This document shows, piece by piece, positions 11,323 through 22,872 of a DNA stretch of 64,000 bases. The notes under the pieces are model-generated. The model ran no database searches. It had not been told where the DNA came from and worked only from the letters and a program-made list of their open reading frames with translations. Where the stretch lies: assembly GCF_902635505.1 (NCBI RefSeq), contig NC_045429.1, positions 427,207,669 through 427,271,668 on the forward strand. Reading direction: 5' to 3'. The translations under genes were made by a program, and so were the position numbers. Within the stretch, counting starts at the first letter, position 1. Each line of letters opens with the position of its first letter. The DNA comes from Sarcophilus harrisii (Eukaryota > Chordata > Mammalia > Dasyuromorphia > Dasyuridae).

Positions 11323-11968
11323 AGATAAGACCAAAGTACTAAAATAAAATTATGATCGTACATTAGATGACAGATGAACGAAAATATTCAGAGGAAGTGA
11401 TACAGGACAGAACAGTTCAAAAGGGTCAAAAGGAATCAAACATAAGAGCTAGAAGAATTGAAGGAAAGATATGATATTGACCTGGGCTCTGTAATGTTCT
11501 GGTACAGCCTGGTTGAACTGGCTGACAGGAAGGGCTTCATAGATATTGGCTGAGAGGGCTGACTGAGGAGATATTCATAGCTACTAATTGAAGTCTTCTT
11601 CTTCTTTAGGGGAGAGGTTGCTACTCTTAGTGATAGAGGAGAATAGTAGGTGATCCTGAAGTTAACATATCAGCTGAGGACAATAGTTGAGTCACAAAAG
11701 CAAAGCAAAATACTAGACTGACAGGGTTGTAGCCTTCCTCCTGCAGAAGAGAGGCTTATTAATCATAGCATTTTCTGAGGATGCTTAAGATAGCTAAAAG
11801 AGTTAGTAGAGTTATAGCTTCCTTTATGGGGGATGTCTACTTTCATAGAAACTTTTAATTGATATTCTATAAGATATTATCTGACCCTATAGATATCTGC
11901 TAAAGATCAGCTAGGACAGTGAAAACACCCAGTCTGCAGGGTAATACCACTGGTAATTTTGCAGCATT
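11320..11968. other. Unassigned intergenic DNA
   Basis: Nothing recognisable apart from diffuse purine-rich sequence. No coding frame. Confidence 0.5.
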
Positions 11969-11983
11969 GAAGATATAAGTTGA

Positions 11984-12337
11984 TAACTATGCCCAGAAAA
12001 AGAACTCTGGGAGATGACTAAAAACCATTACATTGAATTCCCAATCCCTATATTTATGCACACCTGCATTTTTGATTTCCTGCACAAGCTAATTGTACAA
12101 TATTTCAGAGTCTGATTCTTTTTGTACAGCAAAATAACGTTTTGGTCAGGTATACTTATTGTGTATCTAATTTATATTTTAATATATTTAACATCTACTG
12201 GTCATCCTGCCATCTAGGGGAGGAGGTGGGGGGGTAAGAGGTAAAAAATTGGAACAAGAGGTTTGGCAATTGTTAATGCTGTAAAGTTACCCATGCATAT
12301 ATCCTGTAAATAAAAGGCTATTAAAAAAAAAAAAGAA
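11984..12337 (+). mobile_element. 5'-truncated L1 3' end with perfect target-site duplication
   Basis: Begins close to 'agaactctgggagatgacta' and runs through the L1 3'UTR to 'gtaaataaaaggctatt' and an A-rich tail. It is flanked by a perfect 15-bp duplication (gaagatataagttga, 11969-11983 and 12338-12352), which points to a fairly recent insertion. Confidence 0.93.
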
Positions 12338-12352
12338 GAAGATATAAGTTGA

Positions 12353-13690
12353 ACCTTCATATGTGTACCTTCATCACTTTTTTTCCTGTGTGTTCCTACC
12401 ACCATGTGGGTGCTCTGGCCATATGTGTTCCACAGCTCTCAAGTACAGACCCTCCATTTCTAGGCAGGTCTACTCTTCTTACTGTTTATATGTTGGTGGG
12501 AGAACAAGTTCAAAGTTAATTGGGAAAATGTTCCACTGTTACTTTTATTAGGTAGTGGTTTAGTTAAATTCCATAGTGGTGAACTAAGTGTTCTTTCTGG
12601 CAGATTAGTAAAGTACAAACAGTGATGAGGGTTCAGCTATAATTTGGAGAGAGTTCTGACCTACAAGGTGTCTAGAAATAACTTAAAGGAGTCCCTTAGA
12701 TGAGGATGTCTCCCGCTGTGACAGAAATGTGGCAACAAAGAGCAACATTATTTTAAAATATAAACTTATTGACAAAACTTTATAAAGGAAGATGGGAAAA
12801 GAATAGGAAAAAGTCTTAAAAATAACAAAAAGTAGAAGAGGTTAGAGAGTAAATTAATCTGTAGAGAGTTTGACATAAATACCTATCTAAATTAGATGAT
12901 ACCAAGAAGATGAAACTGGAATGAAGACAATAAATAGATGAAAAACTGGACCAGATTTGCTAGTCTTTCTATAGTAATCTAGTCTCATCAGTAATGAGGA
13001 TGGATTTGAATACTTCTGTTCCTGAGGTATTCATATATAAGGAAATGGAAATCTCACTTAACAATATGAAGTAGAGAATTGCTACTGAATGAGACTAAGG
13101 ACATTCAGAAGATGGGTACAAGAGGCCACACAACTTTGAAGACAGTGAGATATCAATTTTCAAGATAACCCAAAGAGGCAAAGATACTGAATGGGTGGGG
13201 GAAAAAAATCATGACTGATATTATTGTTCCCTCCTTCCTCCTTCCCCCACCCCCCCAAAGGCAACTAAGGAGACACTAGTTGCCATTGGATTGGATTACT
13301 ATCCATTAGCTTACTTTCTTTTTTTCAGGAAAATCTTTATCAAAATGATATGTCATATGTAAATCATATGTAAGATTCTTTGCACTATACAATGTTATAC
13401 AATGCTATACAAATGCTGCCTACCACTAAAATAAAAAAGGGACAAAGGAAGGCTTTAACAGATGACTTTCAACAGCAAATCAATCTTTGATCACTCACTC
13501 AAATGAAAGAGAGAGAGTAGATAAGATACTACTATGTTTATTATTCATTGTTAACAAAGAATTGTTGGACTTGCTACTACAAAATGTAATCTTCAGGGTT
13601 CTCCTCCAACAAAATATATTCCATAAACTTATTAAATTCATCCCCATTTTCATGAAATAACAGATCACTGAAGCTTAGAAGCATGGGATG
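12353..13690. other. Unassigned intergenic DNA
   Basis: AT-rich, with no confident repeat or gene. A C-rich run sits at about 13230-13258. Possibly very old, undetectable repeats. Confidence 0.5.
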
Positions 13691-14500
13691 TATACTTATT
13701 GACACATTAGCAAACATTTATTGTAAAACACTATGCTGATATTGTAGGGGGTTATAAAAGAAGCATAAGGTAAGATCCCTGTCCTTGAGGATTCTGGAAA
13801 GACAAGGTATGTATCAATCAACATTAAACATTTATTAAGTGCTTATTTTGCCTCAGATTTGGGTCATGAGGAGTTGGATACACTAAAAAAATGACATGTG
13901 CCAGATACTATGCTCTATCAAAAAACAGTCCCTACTCTCAAGGAGCTTACAGTCTAATAATTTATGCATTTATGTTGAACTGTAATGGAATATGGCTCAT
14001 GGGGAAATAAATATGATAGATGACATGGATCTTTAGAAAACAGAATTGGATTGTTTGAAGCTTCATAGAAGAAATATTTTGAGCTGATCTTTGAAAGATG
14101 GTAGGATCTGGATTAGCAGATACTCTTGGAGTAGAGAGGGCATTTTAGATTGGGTGAATGGTATGAGCAAAATTAAAGAGAACAAATCAAGATTTATTCA
14201 AGGGATAGTACAGAAACCAGGCTGACTGGGGGAGTGAGAAAGGTAAAGTGGGATCAGATTGTGAAGGGTATTGAATGCCGGGTAAAATAATTTGGCCTTT
14301 ATCCTATAATCAGCGTGATTCATTGAAAGTTTTGAGCAATGGGAATGACATGATGAAGCTTTTATAAAATATTAAGATTTTGGTAACATGCAGCAGAATT
14401 GAATTGGGCAGAGACTGGAGATTGGGTAAACAATGAATAGGATATTACATAAGATAAAAGGACTAAACTAGGGTAATGGAGAAGCAATAGAAAGGAAAGG
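13690..14500 (-). mobile_element. L2 element, 3' portion
   Basis: 'cagtccctactctcaaggag' (about 13926) is the reversed L2 tail. Further along, 'gagagggcattttagattgg', 'gatcagattgtgaagggtat' and 'tttgagcaatgggaatgaca' are antisense to the L2 segment about 200-450 bp from its 3' end. A second, shorter L2 tail (13690-13800) precedes it. Confidence 0.7.
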
Positions 14501-14760
14501 ACACTGAACAAACACTATGGAGGAAGAATCTAAAAGAGTTTGTAACTGATTAGATATGAAGGGACACAACCTTCTTTGCAGAGGAGGGAGACTGTAGCTA
14601 TGGAACATTGCATATACTGTCTGATTTGGTTGATGAATTGCTTAGTTTTGCTGAATTGCTTCCCCCACACTTAAATTTTTTTTTTTTTTGTTACAAAGGA
14701 TGACTCTTTGCATGGGAGAATTTATTGGGAAATTAAGGTGATGTAAAAACAAAAGATAGC

Positions 14761-14761
<1 letters not shown>

Positions 14762-14802
<41 letters not shown>
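14762..14802 (+). repeat. (AC)n microsatellite
   Basis: About 20 AC units, immediately before a minus-strand SINE head or tail junction. Confidence 0.95.
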
Positions 14803-14804
<2 letters not shown>

Positions 14805-14805
<1 letters not shown>

Positions 14806-14945
14806 TTTTGCTAAGGCAATGAGTGTTAAGTAGACTTTCCCAGGGTCATGCAACTAGAAAGTATTAAGTGTCTGAGGCTAGATTTGAACTCAGGTCCTCC
14901 TGACTTCAGGGCTGGTGTCTATCCATTGCACCAACTAGCTGTCCC
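14805..14945 (-). mobile_element. WSINE/MAR-type SINE
   Basis: Antisense order: 'aggcaatgagtgttaagtag', 'cccagggtcatgcaactag', 'gatttgaactcaggtcctcc' (reversed B-box region) and 'ccattgcaccaactagctg' (reversed head). Confidence 0.8.
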
Positions 14946-15252
14946 AATAAAAAAATTTTTAAAGAAAAAAGAAAGGTTATGAAAGAAGGGAGAAGTAGGA
15001 AAAAATGACATTGTTTTTGTATAGTGCTACCATTCGCTAGCAGTATGAGGAGTTGAGGGAGGGAACGTAATGTAATATATTTTATTTTAAGCCACATTTT
15101 AATTTAAGAATCACAATTAGCATAGGATGAATGAGACTTTGTTCCATAGACATATACCAAAACATGACTGGTGGATCCCAGGAGTCTTAAATGGATGCTA
15201 AAGAAAGGATCTAACACCAGAATCTGGGGAAAGTAATCAAGGTGTGATAGTT

Positions 15253-15330
15253 GAGAAGCAGCATAGTCGCATGCATAGGAAACTTGGACTCAGGAGGACC
15301 TAAGTTTAAATTCTGCCTTGAAGAGGGTGA
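15253..15330 (+). mobile_element. SINE 5' fragment
   Basis: Short head piece: 'gaagcagcatagtcgcatgc', 'ttggactcaggaggacctaa' and 'gtttaaattctgcctt'. The core and tail are missing. Confidence 0.5.
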
Positions 15331-16160
15331 CTGCTGTTTCTCACAGACTTCTGCTCAAATACAAGAGGATACCTTGGTGTGGCAGCCTTATCTGGGGGGT
15401 GAGGACCCGAGGGACATGCTTTCTGTTGGGGAGGGGTCAGCTTTATCCATGGTGAACTGTGCTCTGTATCTTCTCCAGCTGGATTGTCCTCTGCACTAAG
15501 TTAGAGTGCCCTCTGTGCTACTGCCCCATGGCTGAATTGTGTCCCTCAGTTCAGTTACAGCTAGTTTAGACTCTGGGTTTAAAACATGTTGCCAATATGA
15601 AGGAAAGGAGTGTGTTTGGACTTCTCATCTCTTTTTCTCTCTGTCTCTCTCTCTGTATGTATTTTCTATGACTGTCTTTGCCTCTCTCCATGTGTCTCTC
15701 TCTATGTTTGTTTTTGTGTGTGTCTCTTACTGGGTATCTCAAGCTCACTTAGCTTATCTCATCTGGAGCTAAGGTCTCAGTGACCTTTCAAAGGAAGGGA
15801 TGAGTCAAAGAAATCTCACATCTTCCTGAGGAGCTCTCTTATTGGCCACTGGATGAGGACTGTGAGGGTGTTTAACAGCGAAGCTGAAGATATGCCGACT
15901 AGCTTGGGATCATGTTGCAGTCTCACTCTGAAAGAATGAAAACATTTCTGTGGGTCAAAACCTCAGGAGATGGAAGTGAAGGAGCCTATAGGAGGAAGGC
16001 TGATAGACAAAATATTACAAGGGGATCAGCAGACAACAGCTAGGATAGAGAGGAGAGGTCAACTTCTCAGCCTTTATGGAAGTAGATGAAAGATGGAGGC
16101 AAGAAGCAATGGAGTTCCTAGACTATGCCAGAAAACTAAGGGAAATTGTACTATGTGGAT
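15331..16160. other. Unassigned intergenic DNA with a CT/GT-rich patch
   Basis: 15625-15730 is a pyrimidine- and TG-rich degenerate simple repeat. The flanks are moderately GC-rich and unclassified. No coding frame is supported. Confidence 0.45.
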
Positions 16161-16163
16161 GGT

Positions 16164-16830
16164 GGTTGTTCTTTGTTCCTGAAGAGGAACAAAGTGACAC
16201 CACTGTGTTAGAGTTAAGTTACAGTGTGTCTGACTGTGACTGATCAGATCAATAAAGCTTGGAATGCTCTACCACAGGTAGAGCCCAAATAGTCCATATG
16301 AACATTCAGGGTGAATTCCCGAATTTCGCACATTTTGCATTTCTTTTGAGTTACTTCCATTCTGCTTTGCCCATAGCACCTCCCCTGATGAGAGTGGACC
16401 ATGCTGGGCAGTCCTGCACCAGCATGTCCCATGTTGCACAATCAATTCCAAAGTTCTTGAGAGTCTCTGACAGTGTCATTGTGTTGCTTTTTCTGACCAT
16501 GTGAGCACTTGGCTTGCGTAAATTCTCCATAAAATAGTCTTTTTGGGGAAGCTTACATTTGTCATTCAAACAACATGGCCAGCTCATTGAAGTTGTGCTC
16601 TCTGCAGTAGAGTTTGAATGCTTGGCAATCTTCAGAATCTTCCTAAGACAATTCATTTTCCTGGCTAGGTGCAGTATACTGTCCAAGTTTTACAGCCATA
16701 CAGCAACTCAGGAAAGATGAATGTTTCCATTTTCACAGAATTTTCCAACATCTGTTCTTTTCCCTATCAGTCTTGTGAGTCTGTGAGAGATTGTACCCAT
16801 TTGGCTAAAGGGAAAAAAAGGGATCAGTCC
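16164..16830 (-). mobile_element. RTE-like LINE 3' end with ORF C-terminus
   Basis: The minus-strand frame at about 16686-16351 reads SETLKNFGIDCATWDMLVQD and CPAWSTLIRGGA. This is the conserved extreme C-terminus of RTE-like APE-type LINEs (compare LKNFGI.PATWE..AQDRPAWR). Upstream in the same orientation are 'SMSWPCCLND' and 'PQKDYFMENL' counterparts of the GHV-RMPD...LFYGEL segment. The plus-strand start 'gttgttctttgttcctgaag' corresponds to the element's 3' end. The LINE clade is from memory. Confidence 0.65.
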
Positions 16831-16864
16831 TTTGCTTGATTTTCCTCTCTCAAATAGTTTGCTT

Positions 16865-17010
16865 TTTTCCCCTCCTGTGAGGCAATTAGGATTAAGTGAC
16901 TTGCCCAGAATCACACAGCTAGGAAGTGTTAAGTGTCTGAGGTCGGATTTGAACTCAGGTCCTTCTGATTTCAGGGCTGGTGCTCTATCCACTGCACCAA
17001 CCAGCTGCCC
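16865..17010 (-). mobile_element. WSINE/MAR-type SINE
   Basis: 'gaggcaattaggattaagtg', 'cagaatcacacagctagga', 'gatttgaactcaggtccttc' and 'ctatccactgcaccaacca' are the antisense SINE in order; well preserved. Confidence 0.85.
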
Positions 17011-17261
17011 CTGCTATTCAATCCTAATTAAAAACTGTTCATAGATTTTTGGTTCCTGTTTGGTTTGTCAATAGAGAATGCATTCATGAAGATATGAGCC
17101 AAATATTGCTCCCCACCTTGAAAGAAAATAGCAATATGATTCCAGTCATACCCATTACAAGCATAAACATACAACAGGGGAGGTCTGGAGAAATGGATGA
17201 TAATAAAAAGAGCAAACACGAGTTTTGGTATGTGGTAAAGTTTAGGGGATTGGTGGTTAAG

Positions 17262-17460
17262 AAGCAGTGTGGTGTCATACATAGTACATTGGATTTTTAA
17301 TCGTTAGGACCCAGGTTCCAGTTGTGTCTCAGATAATAGTTATATGATCCTGGACAAGTCACTTAACTATTCTGTACTTTAATTTCCTCATTTACAAAAT
17401 AAAGGGGAAGGTAGACTTGATGGTCTCTAAGATTCCTTCTATCTGTGATCCTATGATATT
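17262..17460 (+). mobile_element. MIR/THER-like CORE-SINE
   Basis: 'agaagcagtgtggtgtcata', 'caggttccagttgtgtctca', 'acaagtcacttaactattc' and the tail 'gatggtctctaagattcctt' in order. Confidence 0.65.
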
Positions 17461-18160
17461 TATGCAAGGGAAGGGGAGAACCTTATGGAGGATCTGTAGT
17501 GGTATTATGAGCCTAAAAATTAAAAGATTAAGGTAAAGAATATTTTAGAAATAAAAATCAAATAGTTCTTCCACACTTAATGAGATTTCAGAAATGATTA
17601 TTTTTATAGGAGTAACTTTTTCTCGCCATATGAGAAGGCAGAGGGAACTAAAGTCATTTTGTTCAGAATGTGAAAAATCACAAAAATTTTATACATCCAG
17701 GGCATGAAAAATTCATTTAGTCCATTTGTTGATACAATGTAGCAGCCTCCAGCAAACAGGAATAAAATGATCATTGTTACTATTGGACATTCATGAAGAA
17801 TTCAATGGGCTGGGCACTGGGAGAACTCATGGACAAGACACTGTCTTCTTTATTAGAACCAATATATTGACCTCTTTATAATCACACCCTTATTGTCCCA
17901 TGATCCTTTAGGAATTTCACACTGAGAATAAGTGAAAAGTCAGTCTACAGAGAAACTCCAGCAGGATTTTTTCCCTTTAATCTGACTATTTCTACTATAA
18001 TCAAGAACAACAACAACAACAAAAAGGATTTTATATGAAACTGTGAAGTTTTGTCTTCTAAAGTTTATTTTTTTTTAAAGTGAATAGCAAATATAATACA
18101 GCAGTAACTAAAAGTTGCCCTGTTTGTTTGTCCTTCTGGCAGACCTTTTATAGATGGTTG
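17461..18160. other. Unassigned intergenic DNA
   Basis: No recognised repeat other than a short CAA run at about 18007-18024 and a T run near 18067. Confidence 0.5.
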
Positions 18161-18164
18161 CAGA

Positions 18165-18620
18165 TACAAATTCAGTCATTCAAATCAGTAAAATTGATTT
18201 AGTATCTACTAAGTTCCAGATACTGTGCTAGGTTCTGATTATACAAACAGGTTGTTATCTTCTGTCCTTTGTTCTTGAAGAGCGCCAGGACATCAGGAGG
18301 AGGTGCAAGTAAGTGGATTGGCTTGAAGTGAGAGAGTGTTATGCAAAGTCACCAGCTTCACTTTCCCCTTCAGAGACCTTTGGGTCCTGTGGCAAGGTAC
18401 AGATCGGGACAACTGGGAATAGCCTTCGATGAAATGGGAGATAACCTTTTTAAGCTAAGATCTTTTAACAAATCTCAGTTTGACTAAAGCAATTGCTCAT
18501 TCAGTGATTAAGACTAGGTAAGAAGATAACAAACGAGGAAAAAGAAATATACAGTCCCTGTCCTCAAGGAATTTATAAATTAATGGCAGGCAGAAGACTC
18601 ACACAAAAGGAATCTGAAAA
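18165..18620 (-). mobile_element. L2 tail split by an RTE-type SINE
   Basis: The L2 part 'atttagtatctactaagttc', 'cagatactgtgctaggttct' stops at about 18250 and resumes at about 18540 with 'cagtccctgtcctcaaggaa'. Between them, about 18251-18520 is a SINE starting 'cctttgttcttgaagagcgc' and containing 'caccagcttcactttcccc' and 'cagtttgactaaagcaattg'. The similar 'acaaac' words at both joins may be the target duplication. Confidence 0.65.
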
Positions 18621-19420
18621 GCAGGGTGGGGAACGCTAAGGGGTATCTGATTGGGGGCCATCTTGTCCCGTGGAATTGAGATTGCAAATGGCAAGAAAGC
18701 CAGGCCTTTGCCTTCAAAAGTTTTTATAGACAGACGTTCTTTAATCTGGAGGTTTGAAAACTTATTTTAAAAAATATTCTGATAACAATGTTTCATTATA
18801 AGGAGCTTCCTTTGGAATCCTATGTATTTTCTTTTATGCATTTAAAAATATTATTCTGAGAAGCATTGCAGTCAAAAAGCAGCCTGACCTGAAAAAAGGA
18901 CCTTGTCATAGAATAACCCTGGTTTACAAGGTTTGTTTGTAAAGTGAGTTTGAACAGAAAGAAGCAATGACAGATCAGATTAAGATTTGCACAGGCCTCA
19001 GGTCGAAGAATTTTTAGGAGATAAGGAACTTGAATAGGCGTGTGTCAAAGCTGGGTAGGGCACAGTCATGTTTTCTGAATCATAGCCCAATGATCAGCAA
19101 GGCAAGGATGATGTGTATCCGGCAGACTTGGAGCTAGGAATTTTTGCACCTGAGGCTATCATCTGAAACCACACCCAGTGCAAACAGAAAGAACCCAGCC
19201 TGGGGCAATAGACACCTAGGGGTATCAGTTCTTAGGAGTGGAGACCCCAGGAAACTGGGCAGCTGTTAAGGAGGCTGCTCTACCACTCCCAATCTCGTAC
19301 TACTCCCCTATCCCCCATTCACATTACATCCCCTTGCCTCCCCCACACCCCATTTATAACTTTCTGCTTTAATTCTTTTCTTGATAATAAAGTGCTAAAA
19401 TCAGTTGTTCCCTATAGAGA
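18620..19420. other. Unassigned intergenic DNA
   Basis: Mixed composition, no recognised repeat family. It ends with a C-rich stretch (19270-19350) and an AATAAA at about 19385. I could not support a gene or an LTR here. Confidence 0.45.
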
Positions 19421-19734
19421 TTGGATTTGAATCAAGTCTTCTTTGACTCCAGGGCCATGCTCTATCCACCATGCCATGTAGCTTTCACTACTTGTTCTCC
19501 TTCTGTTAGAATCCAAGTATCTCTTGGAGATGAGCAGACAAGACTATGTTCCATTTTCTTGTTTCACTCTTTCCTGGAAGCCTTGGGACAAACTTACCTT
19601 TTATGCACAAAATACACATTTCTCACTATTATTCACTTTATTGTGTTTCAATAAGTCATGTAGACATTAAAAAAAAGTCAAGTGTATAGATTTTGTGAAT
19701 GGGGTTAATTGACAGAGCAGGAAAATATCCAAAT

Positions 19735-19990
19735 CAACAAGCATTTATTAAGCACTTAATATATATTTATTATATTATATATTAGTATATAACATTATAA
19801 ATTAAAAATATTATATATTATTAATAATATAATATTAATATTGATATATTAATAATATTATAATGCTGTTAAAGTCCTGGGAAAGATAGGTGGAAAGATA
19901 TTTATTCCCTGCTCTCAAGGAACTTACAAGTTAATGAGGGAAAAGAACCCACAAAAGGAAACTTTTGAAAAGGGGAGGGCAGTGCAGGCT
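19735..19990 (-). mobile_element. L2 tail with internal AT expansion
   Basis: 'caagcatttattaagcactt' leads into about 105 bp of nearly pure A/T (19757-19862), then 'cctgctctcaaggaacttac' continues the same reversed L2 tail. Confidence 0.65.
19757..19862. repeat. AT-rich low-complexity tract
   Basis: Degenerate TATTA/ATAATA units, only a few G bases. Confidence 0.9.
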
Positions 19991-20011
19991 GGGTAAAGAA
20001 CCAACCAGGAG

Positions 20012-20175
20012 TAGCAGCTGGGTGGTGCAGTGGATAGAGCACCAGTCCTGAAGTTAGGAGGACCTGAGTTCAAATTTGACTACACATACTTAACACTTTC
20101 TTTGTGACCCTGGGCAAATCATTTAACCCCAACTGCCTCAGCAAAAAAACCCAAAACCAAACCAAAATAAAAACC
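20012..20175 (+). mobile_element. WSINE/MAR-type SINE
   Basis: tRNA-like head 'gcagctgggtggtgcagtgg' with an A-box, then 'gacctgagttcaaatttgac' (B-box), 'tgtgaccctgggcaaatc' and 'ccccaactgcctcagc', followed by an A-rich tail. Well preserved; related words 'accaaccagg' and 'aaaccaccagg' lie on each side. Confidence 0.88.
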
Positions 20176-20827
20176 ACCAGGGACATGGTAGAAAAAGTCC
20201 ATAATCAGAAAATGGAGCCTAGAAAGGAATGAAGACCTAGGATATGGCTGGCCTTGGCATTTTCCTTAAAATGGATGTTTCAGGAGAAACAATCAATCAG
20301 AGGAAAGGATTACAAGTGCACAAGTACTTCCATTGTGAGTAGGTCAGGAACAGAGTTCGCATTCAAGATGAGGAGAGAGCCAAATTTAGATTGCTATCAT
20401 TCTTATATTTCTGAGAAATGTTCCATTTTCTTGTTTCCAAACACAATCATAAATCAATTTTGAATCAAGTCTGCATTTTACAAGTTCAAAGTGGCAAGGG
20501 GAAAAGATTTGTTAGAATTTGTAATCTAAGAGTCTTTTGGTGAGTTGTGATCATATTGTGTCATTGAGGAAAGTTGACACATGTGCCTTGAATAACCCCT
20601 GGCAAAGCCACATGATTGGTGACTTGAAAGTTGCACCATGTGGTGGCCATATATAACACACTCTCTCCCTATCCCTCAGTTCTTTCAGTCTACATAATCA
20701 GTATTGAGGTTCTGAAGCCCTCATTGACAATGACAAGAAAGTCTGCTCCTGTATGGTCAATTCTTTCAAGTCACATCCCATGAAACCTTGGACATTCTAG
20801 AATTCTTTCGAAAGAAACAATAAATTG
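20176..20827. other. Unassigned intergenic DNA with a TATA-like motif
   Basis: No clear repeat. TATATAA at 20650-20656 lies in 'ggtggccatatataacacac'; no start site or transcript can be inferred from it. Confidence 0.35.
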
Positions 20828-20962
20828 GACTACCTGCCATCTAGGGAAGGGGGTGGGGAAGAAGGAGGGGAAAATTTGGAACAGAAGGTTTTGCAAGGGT
20901 CAATATTGAAATTTTGAAATATATATACACATGTTTTATAAATAAAAAGCTATAATAAAAAA
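20828..20962 (+). mobile_element. Very short L1 3' end
   Basis: Only the last 135 bp of an L1: 'cctgccatctagggaagggg' to 'aataaaaagctataataaaa'. An imperfect target duplication, about 17 bp, lies at 20810-20827 and 20963-20979. Confidence 0.85.
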
Positions 20963-20974
20963 GAAAGGAACAAT

Positions 20975-21180
20975 AATTGACATTTATATTTTGCTTTACA
21001 AAAATGATCTCATGTCAGCCTCATAGGTGTTATTGTCATTTTAAAGATGAGGGAATTAAAGTTTAAAGTACTTAAGTGAATATAGATGGTTACAGAGCTA
21101 ATAAATGTCCAAGGTGGAATTCAAATCTTGGTCTCTATTAACTTCATGTATAGTACTCTTTCCATTATATTGTTACCTTT
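20975..21180 (-). mobile_element. MIR/THER-like CORE-SINE
   Basis: 'attgacatttatattttgct', a diverged 'tttaaagatgagggaatta' core, and 'ggaattcaaatcttggtctc' (reversed head region). Confidence 0.6.
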
Positions 21181-21184
21181 TTAG

Positions 21185-21255
21185 AAGATCAATCAATCAA
21201 TCAAAAGGCATTTTATTAATTCCCTAGTGTATACTGGACTCTAGGGATATAAAGG
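21185..21255 (-). mobile_element. L2 tail fragment
   Basis: 'aatcaatcaatcaaaaggca' with 'tactggactctagggatat' is the reversed L2 terminus. Confidence 0.4.
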
Positions 21256-21556
21256 CAAGTAAAATATTTTGGAGGCAGAGATAGTACAGAAGAAAGGAAA
21301 AAAGGGAGGAAGGGGAAAAGGAAATTTGAAATGAATAGATGAAGGAAAGAAGTATAAATGATGTTTCCCACCAAGCCTATTGCTTTTTTGTGGGCCTCTG
21401 TGTATGTGCAAGAGATTCCTGATTGATTGGTTGATAAAATGCTGCCCAGCAGCAAGTTAGAAATTCAGGACATGCTGAGGGAGCTAGTTTCTTCTTCATG
21501 TTGTTAATTCCTAAAGTCTTTTTCTCCCTAAATCAGTCCCAAAGAGAATCTGCAAT

Positions 21557-21730
21557 CTTTCTCTGTCTCTCTGTCTTTCTGTCTCTCTATCTCTCTGTCT
21601 TTGTCTCTTTTCCTCTCTCTTGTTTATCTGTTTCTATCTCTGTCTCTGTCATTCTCTCATCATGGAACCCAAAGTTTCTGGTCTAACTGGTCTTTACAAA
21701 AGCCAGGTTATTTTTTTTTTTTTTTTTTTT
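21557..21730 (+). repeat. CT/TCTG-rich tract followed by T20
   Basis: 21557-21660 is a degenerate TCTCTG repeat. 21711-21730 is a 20-T run with no recognised element after it. Confidence 0.8.
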
Positions 21731-22147
21731 GCTATGTCAACTGTCATAGCTAAGGACAGATTAATTTAGGTCTACAGAGAATAATGATGAAGAGCACTTT
21801 TCACATGATGGAATACCTTGAACTTTTGTCTTGTGAAGCTCTATAATAAAGAGAATTTTGGAAAGACCTTGATAGCTATCCTTACAGCTGAATGCTGGGC
21901 TCCTTCCAGATGTGAGAAGTCCAGAGAAGCAATCAGAGATGGATGTGACCTTTCTCGCAACTGAAACATTGTAAACTGTGGTTTATTCCTTTGTTTTATT
22001 GAATAAACATTATATATATAAATATATAGTGACTCTAATGTTTACACATACAAATATAACACTAAATATTCTAAGCTTAAATAAACATCGCAGTTACTGG
22101 TTAAATGTGGGTGTATACATACACCCACATATATGTACATACAGATA

Positions 22148-22245
22148 TGTGCCAGGTACTATATTAAAATTGTGGGAATGCAAATATAGATGGAAAGAAG
22201 ACTTTTATACGTTGCCCTCAAGGAATTTCTAGTCAGGGAATGAAT
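22148..22245 (-). mobile_element. L2 tail fragment
   Basis: 'tgtgccaggtactatattaa' then 'ttgccctcaaggaatttcta' is the reversed L2 end. Confidence 0.6.
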
Positions 22246-22336
22246 GGATACACGTGCCCAATGTATAGTGTATATTACGTGTATAGGTGTATAACTATAT
22301 ATATGTGGACATATGTGGACATGTAATAGCTATCTG

Positions 22337-22500
22337 TATTGTTCATCTTTAATTTTCAGAGATGATCAAATGATATCACAAGGAGATGTCTTGACTTATG
22401 TGTGAAATAGATTTAAATAAAGCAGACTAGCACAGTCATCAGGCTCATTTCTTTTTTCTGGAGTCATCAAAGATTAGTAGCAAGACAAAAATCAAGATAA
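22337..22500 (+). mobile_element. RTE-type SINE
   Basis: Diverged copy of the SINE at 18251: 'atctttaattttcagagatg', 'ggagatgtcttgacttatgt' and 'gtcatcaggctcatttc' in the same order. Confidence 0.5.
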
Positions 22501-22872
22501 CTGTAGTTGAAAGAGTTTCATGATTCTACCTTTTACTTTTATTCATTTATTTTTACAGGTATCTATTCTTTTTAGTTTTACTAAGGAAAACTCCCTGGAT
22601 GACTTGAAGAGACTTAGACCCCTGACTTTGGGGTCTGAGAAGAATTAAAAGAAAATGTCAGATTATAAATCAATTGATTTGGATAAGAGAGTGCAAACAA
22701 GCAAGTCAGCAAGGTACATGAAATCCACTTGCCCTTTTATTCCAGTCCTTACCTGGGGATGGAATTTGGATCATGAAAACAAAGCTGAAATTCCAGAATT
22801 TGAGAAAATGTGAAGTTGCCATTCTATGTTATACATAATATATGTCTAGGATCTGAGTGGTGGACTGAATGG

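Noticed and set aside
18620-19420. Possible LTR-like segment ending with an AATAAA near 19385
   Set aside because: No paired repeat, primer-binding site or internal retroviral region is visible; no ERV/LTR element was recognised anywhere in the window.
20012-20175. tRNA gene suggested by A-box and B-box-like motifs in SINE heads
   Set aside because: These are tRNA-derived SINE heads without a cloverleaf; the same applies to the other SINE copies.
19546-20437. 20-bp word atgttccattttcttgtttc at 19546-19565 and 20418-20437
   Set aside because: Low-complexity T-rich word; the surrounding shared words are not colinear, so no real duplication is supported.
20650-20656. TATATAA as a possible promoter
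   Set aside because: Isolated TATA-like word in AT-rich DNA, with no downstream gene, exon or other core-promoter evidence.
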